Assembly (NCBI GenBank): GCA_964531225.1
Contig: CAZHDB010000005.1
Span: 1 to 64,000, forward strand
Direction: 5' to 3'
Length of the DNA: 64,000 bases
From: CAZHDB01 sp964531225
GTDB lineage: Archaea > Thermoproteota > Thermoprotei_A > Sulfolobales > Desulfurococcaceae
Positions 17,771 through 27,648 of this stretch are shown piece by piece. Numbering within the stretch: position 1 is the first letter of the stretch; each line of letters opens with the position of its first letter. A model generated the notes under the pieces. That model was not told where the DNA came from. It ran no database searches and was given only the letters and a program-made list of their open reading frames with translations. A program made the position numbers and the translations under genes.

Positions 17771-19178
17771 ATAAAATATACAATATCACGTTTTCTACGA
17801 TCATTATAATATTTCTCCAGCTATAAAGACTATACCCATCAATAACTTTACAAGCAATTAACCATGCTGGAATAGATGAGGCAATAACATATCCATTTAG
17901 TCCACCAGGATCAATGGTTATAAAGGGAGAAGAGGCCATAGAAAGTAGCCCATAAGCCATAACATATGCTGTAATAGGCAGTATAAGTGCGTATAAGAGA
18001 AGAATGCGAGCACGTATAATGAGATGATCACGAATACTATAAAGTCTACGCAGAAATTTAACAGTAAATCCTACATGACGACTATGATCATAGGAATATT
18101 CGATTGGTGATAAAATCATTTTTAGAATCCTAGCTACAAGAGGGGATGTATTGACAATCGATGCTATACGATCACCTTTAAGTCCTATTTTAATCAATCT
18201 AGTAATTTCATAGGCTATATCTCTATAACTAATACTTCTATCGGAAAGACGTTCAAGAGCCCGATCTATAGTAAATCCATGCTTCGTCTCGCTATAGAGA
18301 TCTTCTGTTAGTTCATATAGTGAACTCTCAACACTTTTTATCCAATTAATGAGGGCTCTTGATATAATGGTTGAAGTAATAGCTACCATAAGAAGCAATG
18401 GAAGAACTGTATATATTGGGGCGAATAACGGCAATAAGGAAGATAGTAGTACGTTTAAATATGAAAGTATTGTTACGATTGAAGGCTCGTATCTATATAA
18501 CCTATAAACAATATGCCATGATAAAATGAATACAACACTATTAATAGTTAATAGTACGCAGTAGACGGGAGCTCTAGCTTTAATAGTACCCGGAAGACCA
18601 GATAGTACAATGACTGTTAATAGTACTATTAGGTATGCTTCATAAAAATTTTCAATAAAGCCTACTACACCATTAATGTTTGTTTCAAGCCTAGACAGTT
18701 CCTCATTAAGCATAGTCTCTGTATAATTAAGTGTATCGCCAGTAGTTTGTAAAATACCTATATATCCCTCAAGAAATCTGGAGAATCTAGTACTCTTGAA
18801 CACTGTAGCCAACTTAGATAATGCACGTATGTGGTCACTATATAGCTTTTCAAGAGACACATATTTCTGAGCAACATAACTTAACGTCTTACTGACTTCT
18901 ATCTCTCCAGAAGCAATCATTCTAAATAAATCATTTACATGTAGACCTATGGCTTCAAAGTTAATAAGTAACGATAAAAATTCAAGTAATTCTTTATCTA
19001 TTTTCCTAATTCTATTTCTAAAAATAAAGATCTTTACATAGGGATAAATAATTAATGATATAAATGGTGCGATTACTACGAGGGGATAAAGTCCCAAATA
19101 AGTTATAAGCCATAGATAGGTAAGTGCAGGAACTATAGAGATCAATATAGAGGTTCTTCTAATGTCTTTCATTAGCAT
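17760..19178 (-). CDS. Type IV pilus assembly membrane protein (TadC/GspF/FlaJ-like)
   Basis: A 472-residue polytopic protein directly after a secretion ATPase. Hydrophobic segments lie at the N-terminus (about residues 9-50), in the middle (about 180-290, the longest group) and at the C-terminus (about 395-470), separated by two cytosolic stretches. This is the duplicated T2SSF layout of archaeal pilus platform proteins. The ATG at 19178 overlaps the ATPase end by 20 bp. It would hold the pilus at the membrane and couple to the ATPase. Confidence 0.8.
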   Translation of the reverse strand: MLMKDIRRTSILISIVPALTYLWLITYLGLYPLVVIAPFISLIIYPYVKIFIFRNRIRKIDKELLEFLSLLINFEAIGLHVNDLFRMIASGEIEVSKTLSYVAQKYVSLEKLYSDHIRALSKLATVFKSTRFSRFLEGYIGILQTTGDTLNYTETMLNEELSRLETNINGVVGFIENFYEAYLIVLLTVIVLSGLPGTIKARAPVYCVLLTINSVVFILSWHIVYRLYRYEPSIVTILSYLNVLLSSLLPLFAPIYTVLPLLLMVAITSTIISRALINWIKSVESSLYELTEDLYSETKHGFTIDRALERLSDRSISYRDIAYEITRLIKIGLKGDRIASIVNTSPLVARILKMILSPIEYSYDHSRHVGFTVKFLRRLYSIRDHLIIRARILLLYALILPITAYVMAYGLLSMASSPFITIDPGGLNGYVIASSIPAWLIACKVIDGYSLYSWRNIIMIVENVILYILFNL

Positions 19179-20742
19179 TCATAATTGCCTCTGAAATTTC
19201 TTCTAATGTAATACTATAGAATCTATGAAGCTCATTAGATAGATCATTAATATTGAATACTCCATTGGAGACTAACTGTGATAGGAATATTGTACGATTA
19301 CTTAGTTCATCGATAGCTGTCTCTTGATCAAGTGATGAAGAGAGTCTTATACTATTGCTTACAAGAGCCTCTATACTTTCGGGCTCAAATGATCCATTTT
19401 TAAAACACGCTATTTTCCGAAGGCTACGGACTCCATGAACTATCTCATAAATCTCTTTAACTCTTCTAAATCCCCTACTTCCACTCGGATCCATTATAAC
19501 TATAGTCCATATACTATCCAATAGATTCCTTGGTATGGATATCGGGGGAGAAGATAATCTTTCAATAGCTGCTTGTGCATCATCTGCATGCATGGTAGCC
19601 AATACTCCATGACCAAGTCTGGATGCCTGTATGAGTAATCTAGCCTCTCTACCACGTACTTCACCAACAACTATATAGTCAGCTCTTCTTCTCAATGCAA
19701 ACTTTAGCAATTTATATTCATCAATGTATAAATTAGTATTTGGATTAGGCCTTATAACCAGGGGATCCCATAATCCAGTTGTTGCCGTTATTTCCGGTGT
19801 GTCTTCTATTGTTATCACGCGCTTTGTAGGCGGAATTAGAGTAAGTAGTGCTTGCAATAATGTTGTTTTACCGGTACCCATACTTCCAACAATCAATATT
19901 GATCCGCGGAGTTCTAGAACTAGCCATAGATAGGCTGCTATTTGGGGAGTTAACACTCCTTGATCTATTAGCCTTGTAATTGTCCAAGGAGTACCTTGTT
20001 TCTTACGTAGTACAAAGCTACTGCCCTTCCTAGAAACCTCATTTGAATATGTTAAAGCTACACGTATACCTTCCTTCGTTAATCCTTCTGCTATTGGATG
20101 AGCCAGACTTAGGTGTTTTCCTGTTTTACGAGCCAGTGCTAATACCAAGTTATCAATAACTTCTTTATCTAGTACAATGTTTGTCTCCATCCAGCCATAC
20201 CACATATACTCTCTATGTATAATGAAAACTTTCTTATCATCTTGGTTACAGCTTATTTCTTCGATTTTTTCATCAATAACTAATGGATATAATGGGCCAT
20301 AGCCACTTTCTAATTTACTATAATGATACATTATTGCCATGGGATTCTTAAAAAATTTATTAACAAGCTCTATATCTTTAGATTCAAGAACCCTAGATAT
20401 GCACTCTATGGATTTACACTTAGAATATACGTTTTCCTTATAAAGTACTTCTATGACTTCAATAGAATTACTGTCAATTATAGGTTCATTGACAACGTAG
20501 TATAGTTTTTCATTATTTCTTTTAATAATGATTTCGAGGCAATCTCTAATATTGTAAATTGAGATTACAGTTCCCGGTATATTGCTCTCTCCTATACAAT
20601 ATTTGCTAATTAGATCTCTTATAACTAGGGATAATTGTTCATCTATGAATATATTCTTCGTAAATAATGATCTAAGATCAAAGGATTTATTTCTAAGCTT
20701 ATATAACAAGTTTGATATTCCATTAAAAATAGTCTTAGGCAA
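19159..20742 (-). CDS. Type II/IV secretion system ATPase (GspE/VirB11 family) for pilus assembly
   Basis: A 527-residue secretion ATPase. Walker A is VGSMGTGKTTLL, the Asp box is TIEDTPEIT, and the Walker B region is RRRADYIVVGEVRGREA with the His box following (ASRLGHGVLATMHA). It powers pilus extension. The start is TTG 20742 with TAGGTGAT upstream. It lies between the pilin gene and the platform gene in one minus-strand operon. FlaI, the archaellum motor, is a relative, but no other archaellum genes are here. Confidence 0.9.
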   Translation of the reverse strand: MPKTIFNGISNLLYKLRNKSFDLRSLFTKNIFIDEQLSLVIRDLISKYCIGESNIPGTVISIYNIRDCLEIIIKRNNEKLYYVVNEPIIDSNSIEVIEVLYKENVYSKCKSIECISRVLESKDIELVNKFFKNPMAIMYHYSKLESGYGPLYPLVIDEKIEEISCNQDDKKVFIIHREYMWYGWMETNIVLDKEVIDNLVLALARKTGKHLSLAHPIAEGLTKEGIRVALTYSNEVSRKGSSFVLRKKQGTPWTITRLIDQGVLTPQIAAYLWLVLELRGSILIVGSMGTGKTTLLQALLTLIPPTKRVITIEDTPEITATTGLWDPLVIRPNPNTNLYIDEYKLLKFALRRRADYIVVGEVRGREARLLIQASRLGHGVLATMHADDAQAAIERLSSPPISIPRNLLDSIWTIVIMDPSGSRGFRRVKEIYEIVHGVRSLRKIACFKNGSFEPESIEALVSNSIRLSSSLDQETAIDELSNRTIFLSQLVSNGVFNINDLSNELHRFYSITLEEISEAIMNANERH

Positions 20743-20780
20743 TGATCTATCACCTAAATAATAAATAGTATATGATTAGC

Positions 20781-21182
20781 TTAGCTAAGTAGTTCAGCTT
20801 CAATAGGCTCAGTAGATTGTCCTTCATAATAAATTATTATATAGTGTTTTGTATTAGTTAGTGTTATACCGCTTTTAGAAAGAGTTATACTTTTTGTTTC
20901 GCCGGGCTTTATAGTCTCATTGACATTGGTGATCTCTATGTTTTCGGGTAAAATCATTATCTTATTTATTGTTGTAGATTTAGTACCAACAGCGACTACC
21001 TTTATATTTACATATATGGTTCCTGTACCTAGATCAACTATTTTAGCTGATATAGGGGATAAAGTTACATATTCTCCGGGGGAACTAAGCGTCTCCATTA
21101 GATAATTATACAATATTATTCCTCCTGCAACAGTTGCCACAATCAATATAGCTGTTGCTACCAATGGTGAAATAGCCCTCAC
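20781..21182 (-). CDS. Archaeal type IV pilin with class III signal peptide
   Basis: 133 residues beginning MRAISPLVATAILIVATVA. This is the classical archaeal pilin leader: a short basic stretch, then ISPLVATAILI, cut by prepilin peptidase before the hydrophobic helix. I prefer GTG 21182 because GGGTG lies 5 nt upstream; ATG 21194 would add four residues. The rest is a beta-rich extracellular domain with N-x-T/S sites. It is first in the pilin-ATPase-platform operon. The peptidase candidate is at 31872-32684. Confidence 0.83.
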   Translation of the reverse strand: MRAISPLVATAILIVATVAGGIILYNYLMETLSSPGEYVTLSPISAKIVDLGTGTIYVNIKVVAVGTKSTTINKIMILPENIEITNVNETIKPGETKSITLSKSGITLTNTKHYIIIYYEGQSTEPIEAELLS

Positions 21183-21364
21183 GTTAACACCCATATTTTA
21201 GAAGTAATGCTTTATTGGGGGACTCATTGAAAGAAATAAATATAGGTTTTAGGGAGAGTAGAGCGTAACTAATTGCTCCATAAAATCCTCCGCCCTTGTA
21301 TCCCCGGTTTTAAAAGTAATTAAAAGGGTTAAGGAAATGTATAGAAGAAGGGTGAAGATTTAAA

Positions 21365-23164
21365 ATGGTAGCCGAGACATTAACGCCAGAGAAATTTAGG
21401 GCTTTAAGTCCAGCAAAGTTCTTTGCAAGGTATCGTGAAATAGCAGGATTCTCCAATCCCACGAGAGCACTATACCAGACTGTCCGAGAACTTGTTGAAA
21501 ACGCATTAGATGCTACAGACTCTCATGGCATATTGCCTAATATAAAGATCGTTGTACGTCAAAGCCCTACAAATCCGAATCATTACATAGTATCTGTAGA
21601 GGATAATGGTATAGGTATACCGCCCCAACATGTGCCTAACGCATTTGGTAGAGTATTATATAGCTCAAAATATGTGCTAAGGCAGACGCGTGGAATGTAT
21701 GGTCTTGGCGTTAAAGCAGCGATAATTTATGGGCAAATGACTACAGGCAACCCCGTAGAAGTAGTTACTAGTACTATGGGATCTAAAAGAATTTATTATT
21801 TTAAATTGAGAATAGACTTGAATAAAAATGAACCTATTATACTTGAACGTGGTAGTTGGAGAAAAGCTAGAGACTGGCATGGAACAATAGCATCTATAAC
21901 TATTGAAGGCGACTGGTCTAGGGCTAAGAGATACATCATAGAATATATACGTAGAACAGCTGTTATCACGCCGTATGCAAACATAGTATTTGTAGCTCCT
22001 GATGGCGAGATCTATTATTATAGGCGTTCAATAGACAGGCTACCATTACCACCCAAGGAAGTTAAGCCTCATCCCCAAGGAGTTGATCTAGAACTTCTTA
22101 AAGAACTTAGTAGAAATACTACAAAGATCTCCGTAAAGGAAATGCTAGTCAATGCATTCCAAGGATTAGGCGATAAAACTGCTGAAGAAATACTTAGGCT
22201 TTCTGGTATCGATCCTCTTAAGGAACCTAAAAAATTAACTGATAAAGAATTAACAAAATTAGCTAATGTTATGAGGGGTGTTGATCTAGAACTTATTCAG
22301 AGACTAAGGGATTCGACGAAAGAATCTAAAGTAGTTGATATGTTAGTCAAGGGGCTTGTAGGTCTCGATAAGAAGACTATTAGAAAAATACTTAAGGAGA
22401 AAAACATTGATCCGGATAAAGATCCTAGGCAATTAGATGAAAGAGAGCTTGAAGAAATAGTATCGGCCTTAAGTAAGATCTATCCTAGAATAAGGCCTCC
22501 TACATCAGAAGCCTTATCTCCACTTGGAGAAGATATTATAAAGGCTGGCTTACAGAGGGTTTTCGAGCCTGAATTTGTGGAGGCAGTAACGCGTAGACCT
22601 AAGGCTTACCAAGGCCATCCATTTATTATAGAAGTAGGTATAGCTTATGGAGGCAAAGTACCCGTTTCTGATAGATACCCCATTCTCTTAAGATATGCTA
22701 ATAAGATCCCATTGTTATATGATGAGAAAAGTGATGTTTCATGGAAGGTTATAGAACGAATTAATTGGGAACACTACAAGGTATCATTTCCAGCGCCACT
22801 ACTCATATTAACACATGTATGTAGTACTAAGGTTCCATTTAAAGGCGTTGGCAAGGAGAGCGTAGCTGATGTACCGGAGATTGAAAGAGAACTCAGGCTT
22901 GCATTAAGGAATGTTTTACGTAAACTAAGGATCTATTTATCTCATAAGATTAGGGAAATGGAGAAGAAAAGAAGAATAATAATTTTAACAAGATACGTAC
23001 CTGAAATAGCCCGTAACCTGTCAATAATATTACGGGACTCGATAAGTCATGATAATATAGAACCTTTATTGAAAGAGAAACTTGTAGAAGCAATAGCCTC
23101 AAGAATAGGACTTGAAAAGACCAAGGTTCTAGAGGCAATAGCTAATGTTGAAATAGGTGTTTAG
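21365..23164 (+). CDS. top6B: DNA topoisomerase VI subunit B, with duplicated H2TH domain
   Basis: 599 residues, longer than the roughly 530 usual for the family. The GHKL ATPase domain shows ELVENALDATDSHG and VEDNGIGIPP, with RGMYGLGVKAAI as ATP lid. The extra length is a tandem copy of the H2TH domain: residues 240-305 and 306-371 are both 66 residues, both begin VDLEL and share many positions. A transducer domain follows. With Top6A it makes an ATP-dependent type IIB topoisomerase that relaxes and decatenates DNA. The start is ATG 21365, without a strong Shine-Dalgarno. top6A follows after 14 bp. Confidence 0.93.
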   Translation: MVAETLTPEKFRALSPAKFFARYREIAGFSNPTRALYQTVRELVENALDATDSHGILPNIKIVVRQSPTNPNHYIVSVEDNGIGIPPQHVPNAFGRVLYSSKYVLRQTRGMYGLGVKAAIIYGQMTTGNPVEVVTSTMGSKRIYYFKLRIDLNKNEPIILERGSWRKARDWHGTIASITIEGDWSRAKRYIIEYIRRTAVITPYANIVFVAPDGEIYYYRRSIDRLPLPPKEVKPHPQGVDLELLKELSRNTTKISVKEMLVNAFQGLGDKTAEEILRLSGIDPLKEPKKLTDKELTKLANVMRGVDLELIQRLRDSTKESKVVDMLVKGLVGLDKKTIRKILKEKNIDPDKDPRQLDERELEEIVSALSKIYPRIRPPTSEALSPLGEDIIKAGLQRVFEPEFVEAVTRRPKAYQGHPFIIEVGIAYGGKVPVSDRYPILLRYANKIPLLYDEKSDVSWKVIERINWEHYKVSFPAPLLILTHVCSTKVPFKGVGKESVADVPEIERELRLALRNVLRKLRIYLSHKIREMEKKRRIIILTRYVPEIARNLSIILRDSISHDNIEPLLKEKLVEAIASRIGLEKTKVLEAIANVEIGV

Positions 23165-23178
23165 GGAGGAGATACTAT

Positions 23179-24483
23179 ATGGCCTATATATCGCATATTG
23201 ATAAAAAAGCTAGAGAAAGAGGAATAGAAGTATTTCGCAATAAGTTCCTTCGAATAGCTAAAAGGATCCTTGAAGGGCGTCCACCAGTTCTTATTATTCC
23301 TAAACGTACACTGTCTAATACTATATATGATGAGAGAAGAAATTTGTTATTATTAGGCCCAGAGATGCTTCGAAGAAGCTTCTTAGACGTTAATGAATCA
23401 CGTAAGTTTATGCAGACAACACTTATGGCGGCAATAATATATGATGCTCTCGTAAATAATGAGTATCCAACGATTCGTGATCTATATTACCGTGGTAAAC
23501 ACACTATAGTATATCGTGATGAAAAGGGTAGATTGAGGAGTGAATATACCTGGAATGAACAGAGAGAAAGCGATAGTGTTATAAGAGATCTTGAAGTTTA
23601 CCTAGGACTTCTACGTGAGGAGCTATTGATACTTAGTAAGGAGAAGGGTAAAGTTGTTGGTAATATGAGGATACGTAGTGGGGATGATGTAATTGATCTT
23701 AGTAGGATGGGCCACGGAGCATATGCTATAGAACCTACGCCAGACCTCATAGAATTTATTGATGTTGATGCAGAGTTTGTACTTGTCGTTGAGAAAGATG
23801 CTGTTTTTCAGCAATTACATCGTTATGGTTTCTGGAGAAAATACAAAGCTATATTGATCACGAGTGCGGGCCAACCGGATCGTGCTACAAGACGTTTTGT
23901 AAGAAGACTTAGTGAAGAACTTAAGTTGCCGGTCTATGTACTTGCCGACTCTGATCCTTATGGATTCTATATCTATAGCGTGTTCAAGATAGGGTCCATT
24001 ACTTTATCTTATGAGAGTGAGCGATTAGCAACTCCGGATGCTAAATTCATAGGTGTAATGATGAGTGATGTATTTGGAGACGATATCGTAAGGAAGCATT
24101 TAAGGAAATTCAAAGCCATCGAGGGAATGTCAGTTGATGAAATAAGTAAATTGCCTAGAAAGAAGCCGTACCTATCTGAAAGTGAAAGAAAGAATTACAT
24201 TATTAAGGCTAAACCGAAAGATGTTGAGAGAGCTGTTGAGCTTGTAGGCTATGATATCGCTGAAGCATGTTTAAATGACCGTGAGATGAAATCTAAAATT
24301 AAGAATAAAAAGGGCTTAGTAGGCTATCCATGGTTCCGTAAACCAGAGTGGATCCGTGAAATGTGTATCTTCTTCCAAACATTAGCTAAACTCGAAATAG
24401 AGGCTATGGCTAGTAAAGGATTGAAGTTCTTAGCTGACAAATACATTCCTGAGAAGATAGAGACAGGCGATTGGATAGATTAA
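23179..24483 (+). CDS. top6A: DNA topoisomerase VI subunit A (Spo11-like)
   Basis: 434 residues, the DNA-cleaving subunit. The catalytic tyrosine lies in TIRDLYYRGKH of the winged-helix domain. The Toprim domain carries VVEKDAVFQQL and LADSDPYGFYIY, giving the acidic residues that bind magnesium. The length is slightly above the roughly 390 usual, mostly at the termini. GGGAGGAG precedes the ATG. It forms an operon with top6B. Confidence 0.95.
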   Translation: MAYISHIDKKARERGIEVFRNKFLRIAKRILEGRPPVLIIPKRTLSNTIYDERRNLLLLGPEMLRRSFLDVNESRKFMQTTLMAAIIYDALVNNEYPTIRDLYYRGKHTIVYRDEKGRLRSEYTWNEQRESDSVIRDLEVYLGLLREELLILSKEKGKVVGNMRIRSGDDVIDLSRMGHGAYAIEPTPDLIEFIDVDAEFVLVVEKDAVFQQLHRYGFWRKYKAILITSAGQPDRATRRFVRRLSEELKLPVYVLADSDPYGFYIYSVFKIGSITLSYESERLATPDAKFIGVMMSDVFGDDIVRKHLRKFKAIEGMSVDEISKLPRKKPYLSESERKNYIIKAKPKDVERAVELVGYDIAEACLNDREMKSKIKNKKGLVGYPWFRKPEWIREMCIFFQTLAKLEIEAMASKGLKFLADKYIPEKIETGDWID

Positions 24484-24561
24484 ATAGGCAATTAGGTTTT
24501 AATAATATAACACTGTTCTGTATATACATATCTTCGTGGATAACTATTTGGTGATAGAGAA

Positions 24562-24837
24562 ATGCCAATAAAAGTGACAGTAATATTTCTACACAGGGCT
24601 GGCGAACTTGTTGGAGATAAACATAGGATTACAAAACTCGAGTTACCAGATAATGCTACATTGAAAGACCTTGTAATCACTATAAGAAACAAAATTAGTA
24701 AAAGAATTGGAGAGGGCATACTTTCCGGGAGATTATGGTTTAATATAATCGTTGATGGGATATCAGTATCTTATCTAAATCATCCATTGAGGAACGGTAG
24801 TAGAATAGTATTCCTAACTCCAGAAATGGGTGGCTAG
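24562..24837 (+). CDS. MoaD/ThiS/SAMP-like ubiquitin-fold protein
   Basis: 91 residues ending PEMGG. The C-terminal Gly-Gly and the beta-grasp length and pattern fit sulfur-carrier proteins of molybdopterin or thiamine synthesis and the archaeal SAMP modifiers. The E1-like activating enzyme is not in the window, so the pathway is open. The start is ATG 24562 with GGTGAT upstream. It lies 78 bp after top6A and may be read from its transcript. Confidence 0.72.
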   Translation: MPIKVTVIFLHRAGELVGDKHRITKLELPDNATLKDLVITIRNKISKRIGEGILSGRLWFNIIVDGISVSYLNHPLRNGSRIVFLTPEMGG

Positions 24838-25274
24838 TAGCTCGCGAATACTAGTAGAGTATGTTTCAGATATAGTTGTAGCGCTTACTTAGATAGAAGG
24901 CATGCTAGGTCATATGAGCCTTTCTTTAAGGCTATTTGGGCTTGTTCTCGGGACTCTAAGCTCTTCTTCGGAGAACATCAACCTCATATCTATGAGTATT
25001 CATTCACCAAGTACATATTATATTAGCAACATACTCGCTACAAAACTGTCCCTATAGTTTTTATTAGCTTTAACTAGTTTTCTACTTCCTTGGCTATCAC
25101 TACTGTCTATTAATAATCTTCTTTATTCTATATAGATAGCTATATTTTTAGTTAGAAGTATGTGATATTCTAAACAACTTTTGAATAAACTTAAATCATT
25201 TTAATATGAGCTTCTGGTCTCGGAGAATAGGTATTTCATTAAGCAAACATGGAATTTTTAAACCAGACTAAGCT
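24838..25274. other. Gene-poor stretch with one short open remnant
   Basis: 437 bp without a confident gene. On the plus strand one frame stays open without a start codon from about 24841 to 25026 and includes FFKAIWACSRDSKLFFGEH, which looks protein-like. It could be the tail of a decayed gene. I do not recognise it. The rest is AT-rich with no visible structure. Confidence 0.4.
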
Positions 25275-25718
25275 TCAGCTAACGGTAAAACTATATTCCT
25301 TACCATATTGTAGCGCAACCCTATCAACATACCATAGTTTAAAAATGGACATTAAGGTAGCGCAGTAAAGTGTTGGCCAGAACATGTTAACGTATGCAAA
25401 ATATATTGATGGTACAAAGAATATTGCGGTAAGAGTGTTTAGTAGAAATGGTAGATCTGGTTGGGGCTTGCTTCTAAACTTGTTTAGCCATGCTTTTTCG
25501 CCTAAAACAGCTTTACTAAACCAGTTGTCGGTTCTTTTAGGTTTCGGGAAGACTATGGGATTAACTATCGTCCAAAGAATAACTATACCTAGGCCCACCC
25601 AATTATGGTACCATATGGTTAAATATAAGAATGGCGAAATAAGCATTCTAGTTAGTCCGCTCCAAGGATTTGAATGACGTAACCAAAACTCTTTTCTAAG
25701 CTTCTTAAGATTAACCAT
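25275..25718 (-). CDS. Small membrane protein, possibly DUF6653 family
   Basis: 147 residues. It begins MVNLKKLRKEFWLRHSNPWS, then has two hydrophobic stretches near residues 23-60, a basic loop (PKPKRTDNWFSKAVLG) and two more near 90-130. The RHxNPWS opening and loop resemble the small membrane proteins grouped as DUF6653; this is from memory and uncertain. It is probably an inner membrane protein of unknown role. It is isolated in a gene-poor region. Confidence 0.5.
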   Translation of the reverse strand: MVNLKKLRKEFWLRHSNPWSGLTRMLISPFLYLTIWYHNWVGLGIVILWTIVNPIVFPKPKRTDNWFSKAVLGEKAWLNKFRSKPQPDLPFLLNTLTAIFFVPSIYFAYVNMFWPTLYCATLMSIFKLWYVDRVALQYGKEYSFTVS

Positions 25719-26406
25719 GAACTATATCACCGCATTAACTTTCTACATTCACTACTTAAGTACTTTTGTAATATGAAGAAGACACTTTAGCATTAGTGAA
25801 ATGAAAATAATGTGTAATTTTAAGGTTTTTAGCTACCATTTTGGAATGCTTTTATCGAAAAATCCCAATGACGGCTTAGTCGTTTTACTTACTATTATTG
25901 TTATTATGAAGTATACTCCTTATTATTTAGCGTATTTTAAATGGTGTTTCCAAAACAAATGTTGTTAAAAATAAGCATTAATACTTAAGCTAGGTGTCTG
26001 ATGTAACACATGTTTTAGTAGTCCATTTTGTCCTAAGATCTAACACCATACCTTGGAAGAACTGTACCATGCTACTATATGACATTAGCAATAATGTTGC
26101 TAACAATGCTGGCAAATATAGCTAAAGCCGTCACTGTAGCAAACGCTGTTAGAATATCATTTGTGACTATGTATGGAGTTGCCAATAGAAACGCTTAGAT
26201 AGCGGCTGAGCCAGGTCTCGCTCTTACTTCGTTTTTGCGTGTGTATGGGATGCTATATAGAGAGCATGGATCGGCTTTACACGGCTTCAAAGATCTTCTA
26301 ATTAAATTAGCCCTTCCTAATATTCCATTATTTGTTGTACAAGGCATAATGGATATAAAATCCCTTTGTTATATTGTAGAAATAGTTGTAGTAGCTGAGT
26401 GGTTAT
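25719..26406. other. Long intergenic stretch without recognisable genes
   Basis: 688 bp with many stops in all frames. A 39-codon frame starting at about 26082 (MTLAIMLLTMLANIAKAV) is hydrophobic and may be a remnant of a membrane protein gene. A 68-codon frame at 26235-26441 overlaps the radical SAM gene and has no coding look. I find no tRNA or CRISPR-like repeat. Confidence 0.5.
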
Positions 26407-27375
26407 ATGTACAAGTACATATTTGGTCCTGTGAACTCTAGACGTCTAGGCCGTAGCCTCGGAGTTAATAATGTACCCTACAAGACGTGCTCTTACAGTT
26501 GTATATATTGCCAACTTGGCAGAACCACTCACTTTACACTGAAGAGAAAGTGTTTCTATAATTGGAGGGAAATCGTTGAGGAAATTATTAAGTTTGTTGA
26601 GGAGAGCAGGGGGAGCGTGGACTATGTTACCTTTGTACCTGATGGTGAGCCAACACTAGATGCTTGCATAGGGAGAATTATTGAAGGTGTTAAAAGAGAG
26701 TTGGATGTGAAGATCGCTGTTATAACTAATTCATCTCTACTATGGCTTAGAGACGTTCAGGAGGATCTCGCGCCAGCTGATCTAGTCTCGGTTAAAGTAG
26801 ACGCTGTGAACGAGGAAATCTGGAGAAGAATAAACAGGCCGCATCCTTCACTCAAGTTGGACAAAGTGCTTAGCGGGATTTTAGAGTTTTCAGAGAAATA
26901 TAAGGGTGTACTTATATCTGAAACAATGCTTGTTCACGGAGTAAACACTAGCATAGACAGCTACAGAGGCATAGCATTATTTCTCGGAAAGCTGAAGCTA
27001 GATAAAACATATATTTCAATTCCTGTGAGACCTCCTGCAGAATCATTTGTCAAACCACCCACTGAAAAAGAATTAATTGAAGCCTACGAGGCATTCTCTA
27101 GGATACTTAGCGCTGAAAAAATCGAGTTATTAAACATGCCTGAACCACCTCCAAGTAAAGCCTTCGGAGAGCCAATAACATGGCTACTAAACACGGTATC
27201 AGTTCATCCATTAAAATACGAGTACGCCTTGAATGCGCTAAGAAACCTGGTTGAAAGCCCTGAAAAGCTTATAGAGGAGTTGATTGAAAGAGAGCTATTA
27301 CTAAGAGTTGAATATGCAGGCAGTATATACATCATCAGAAACTTCAAGCAAGAACACGTAGACACCCCTCTATAA
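26407..27375 (+). CDS. Radical SAM protein
   Basis: 322 residues. The SAM/4Fe-4S motif is CSYSCIYCQLG, following the family opening YIFGPVNSRRLGRSLGV. VTFVPDGEPTLD is the SAM-binding GxxEP-like segment. This belongs to a widespread radical SAM group with no assigned reaction that I know. The start is ATG 26407 without a clear Shine-Dalgarno. The gene has more GC-rich codons than its neighbours and lies beside the gene-poor region, so a transferred origin is possible. Confidence 0.85.
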   Translation: MYKYIFGPVNSRRLGRSLGVNNVPYKTCSYSCIYCQLGRTTHFTLKRKCFYNWREIVEEIIKFVEESRGSVDYVTFVPDGEPTLDACIGRIIEGVKRELDVKIAVITNSSLLWLRDVQEDLAPADLVSVKVDAVNEEIWRRINRPHPSLKLDKVLSGILEFSEKYKGVLISETMLVHGVNTSIDSYRGIALFLGKLKLDKTYISIPVRPPAESFVKPPTEKELIEAYEAFSRILSAEKIELLNMPEPPPSKAFGEPITWLLNTVSVHPLKYEYALNALRNLVESPEKLIEELIERELLLRVEYAGSIYIIRNFKQEHVDTPL

Positions 27376-27526
27376 TTTCCATTAAGGACTCTTTATAAAT
27401 ATGTAGCTACATACTCAATAGAATAGGGAAAGCTGTGAGTATTTAAAGCAGGTAAGATTGCGATAGAATGCCTTGAACCGCATATGTGGGGTTTAGAGCT
27501 TATATTCCAGGTCTATTTATCATTGA

Positions 27527-27592
27527 TAATCAGCTGAGACAGGTTTATTCATCCCTTCTTAACTAGGTCTTTACCCCTTCCTCATCATCTAG
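27527..27592 (-). ncRNA. Candidate box C/D guide RNA
   Basis: Read on the minus strand: box C ATGATGA (27588-27582), a 15-nt guide, D' CTAG, a 7-nt spacer, C' GGGATGA (27555-27549), a 15-nt guide, box D CTGA (27533-27530). The second guide contains ACCTGTCTCA, complementary to TGAGACAGGT, which I recall as a conserved archaeal 23S rRNA segment near the peptidyl transferase region. It lies in a non-coding interval. D' is one base off consensus. Confidence 0.5.
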
Positions 27593-27648
27593 TTGATAGT
27601 ATCTAAGGTTCTTACTATAGGTTTAACGCTTAAGGAAAATGCTACGTT

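Noticed and set aside
26235..26441. 68-codon plus-strand frame before the radical SAM gene
   Set aside because: It overlaps the radical SAM start, has no ribosome-binding site and no family look.
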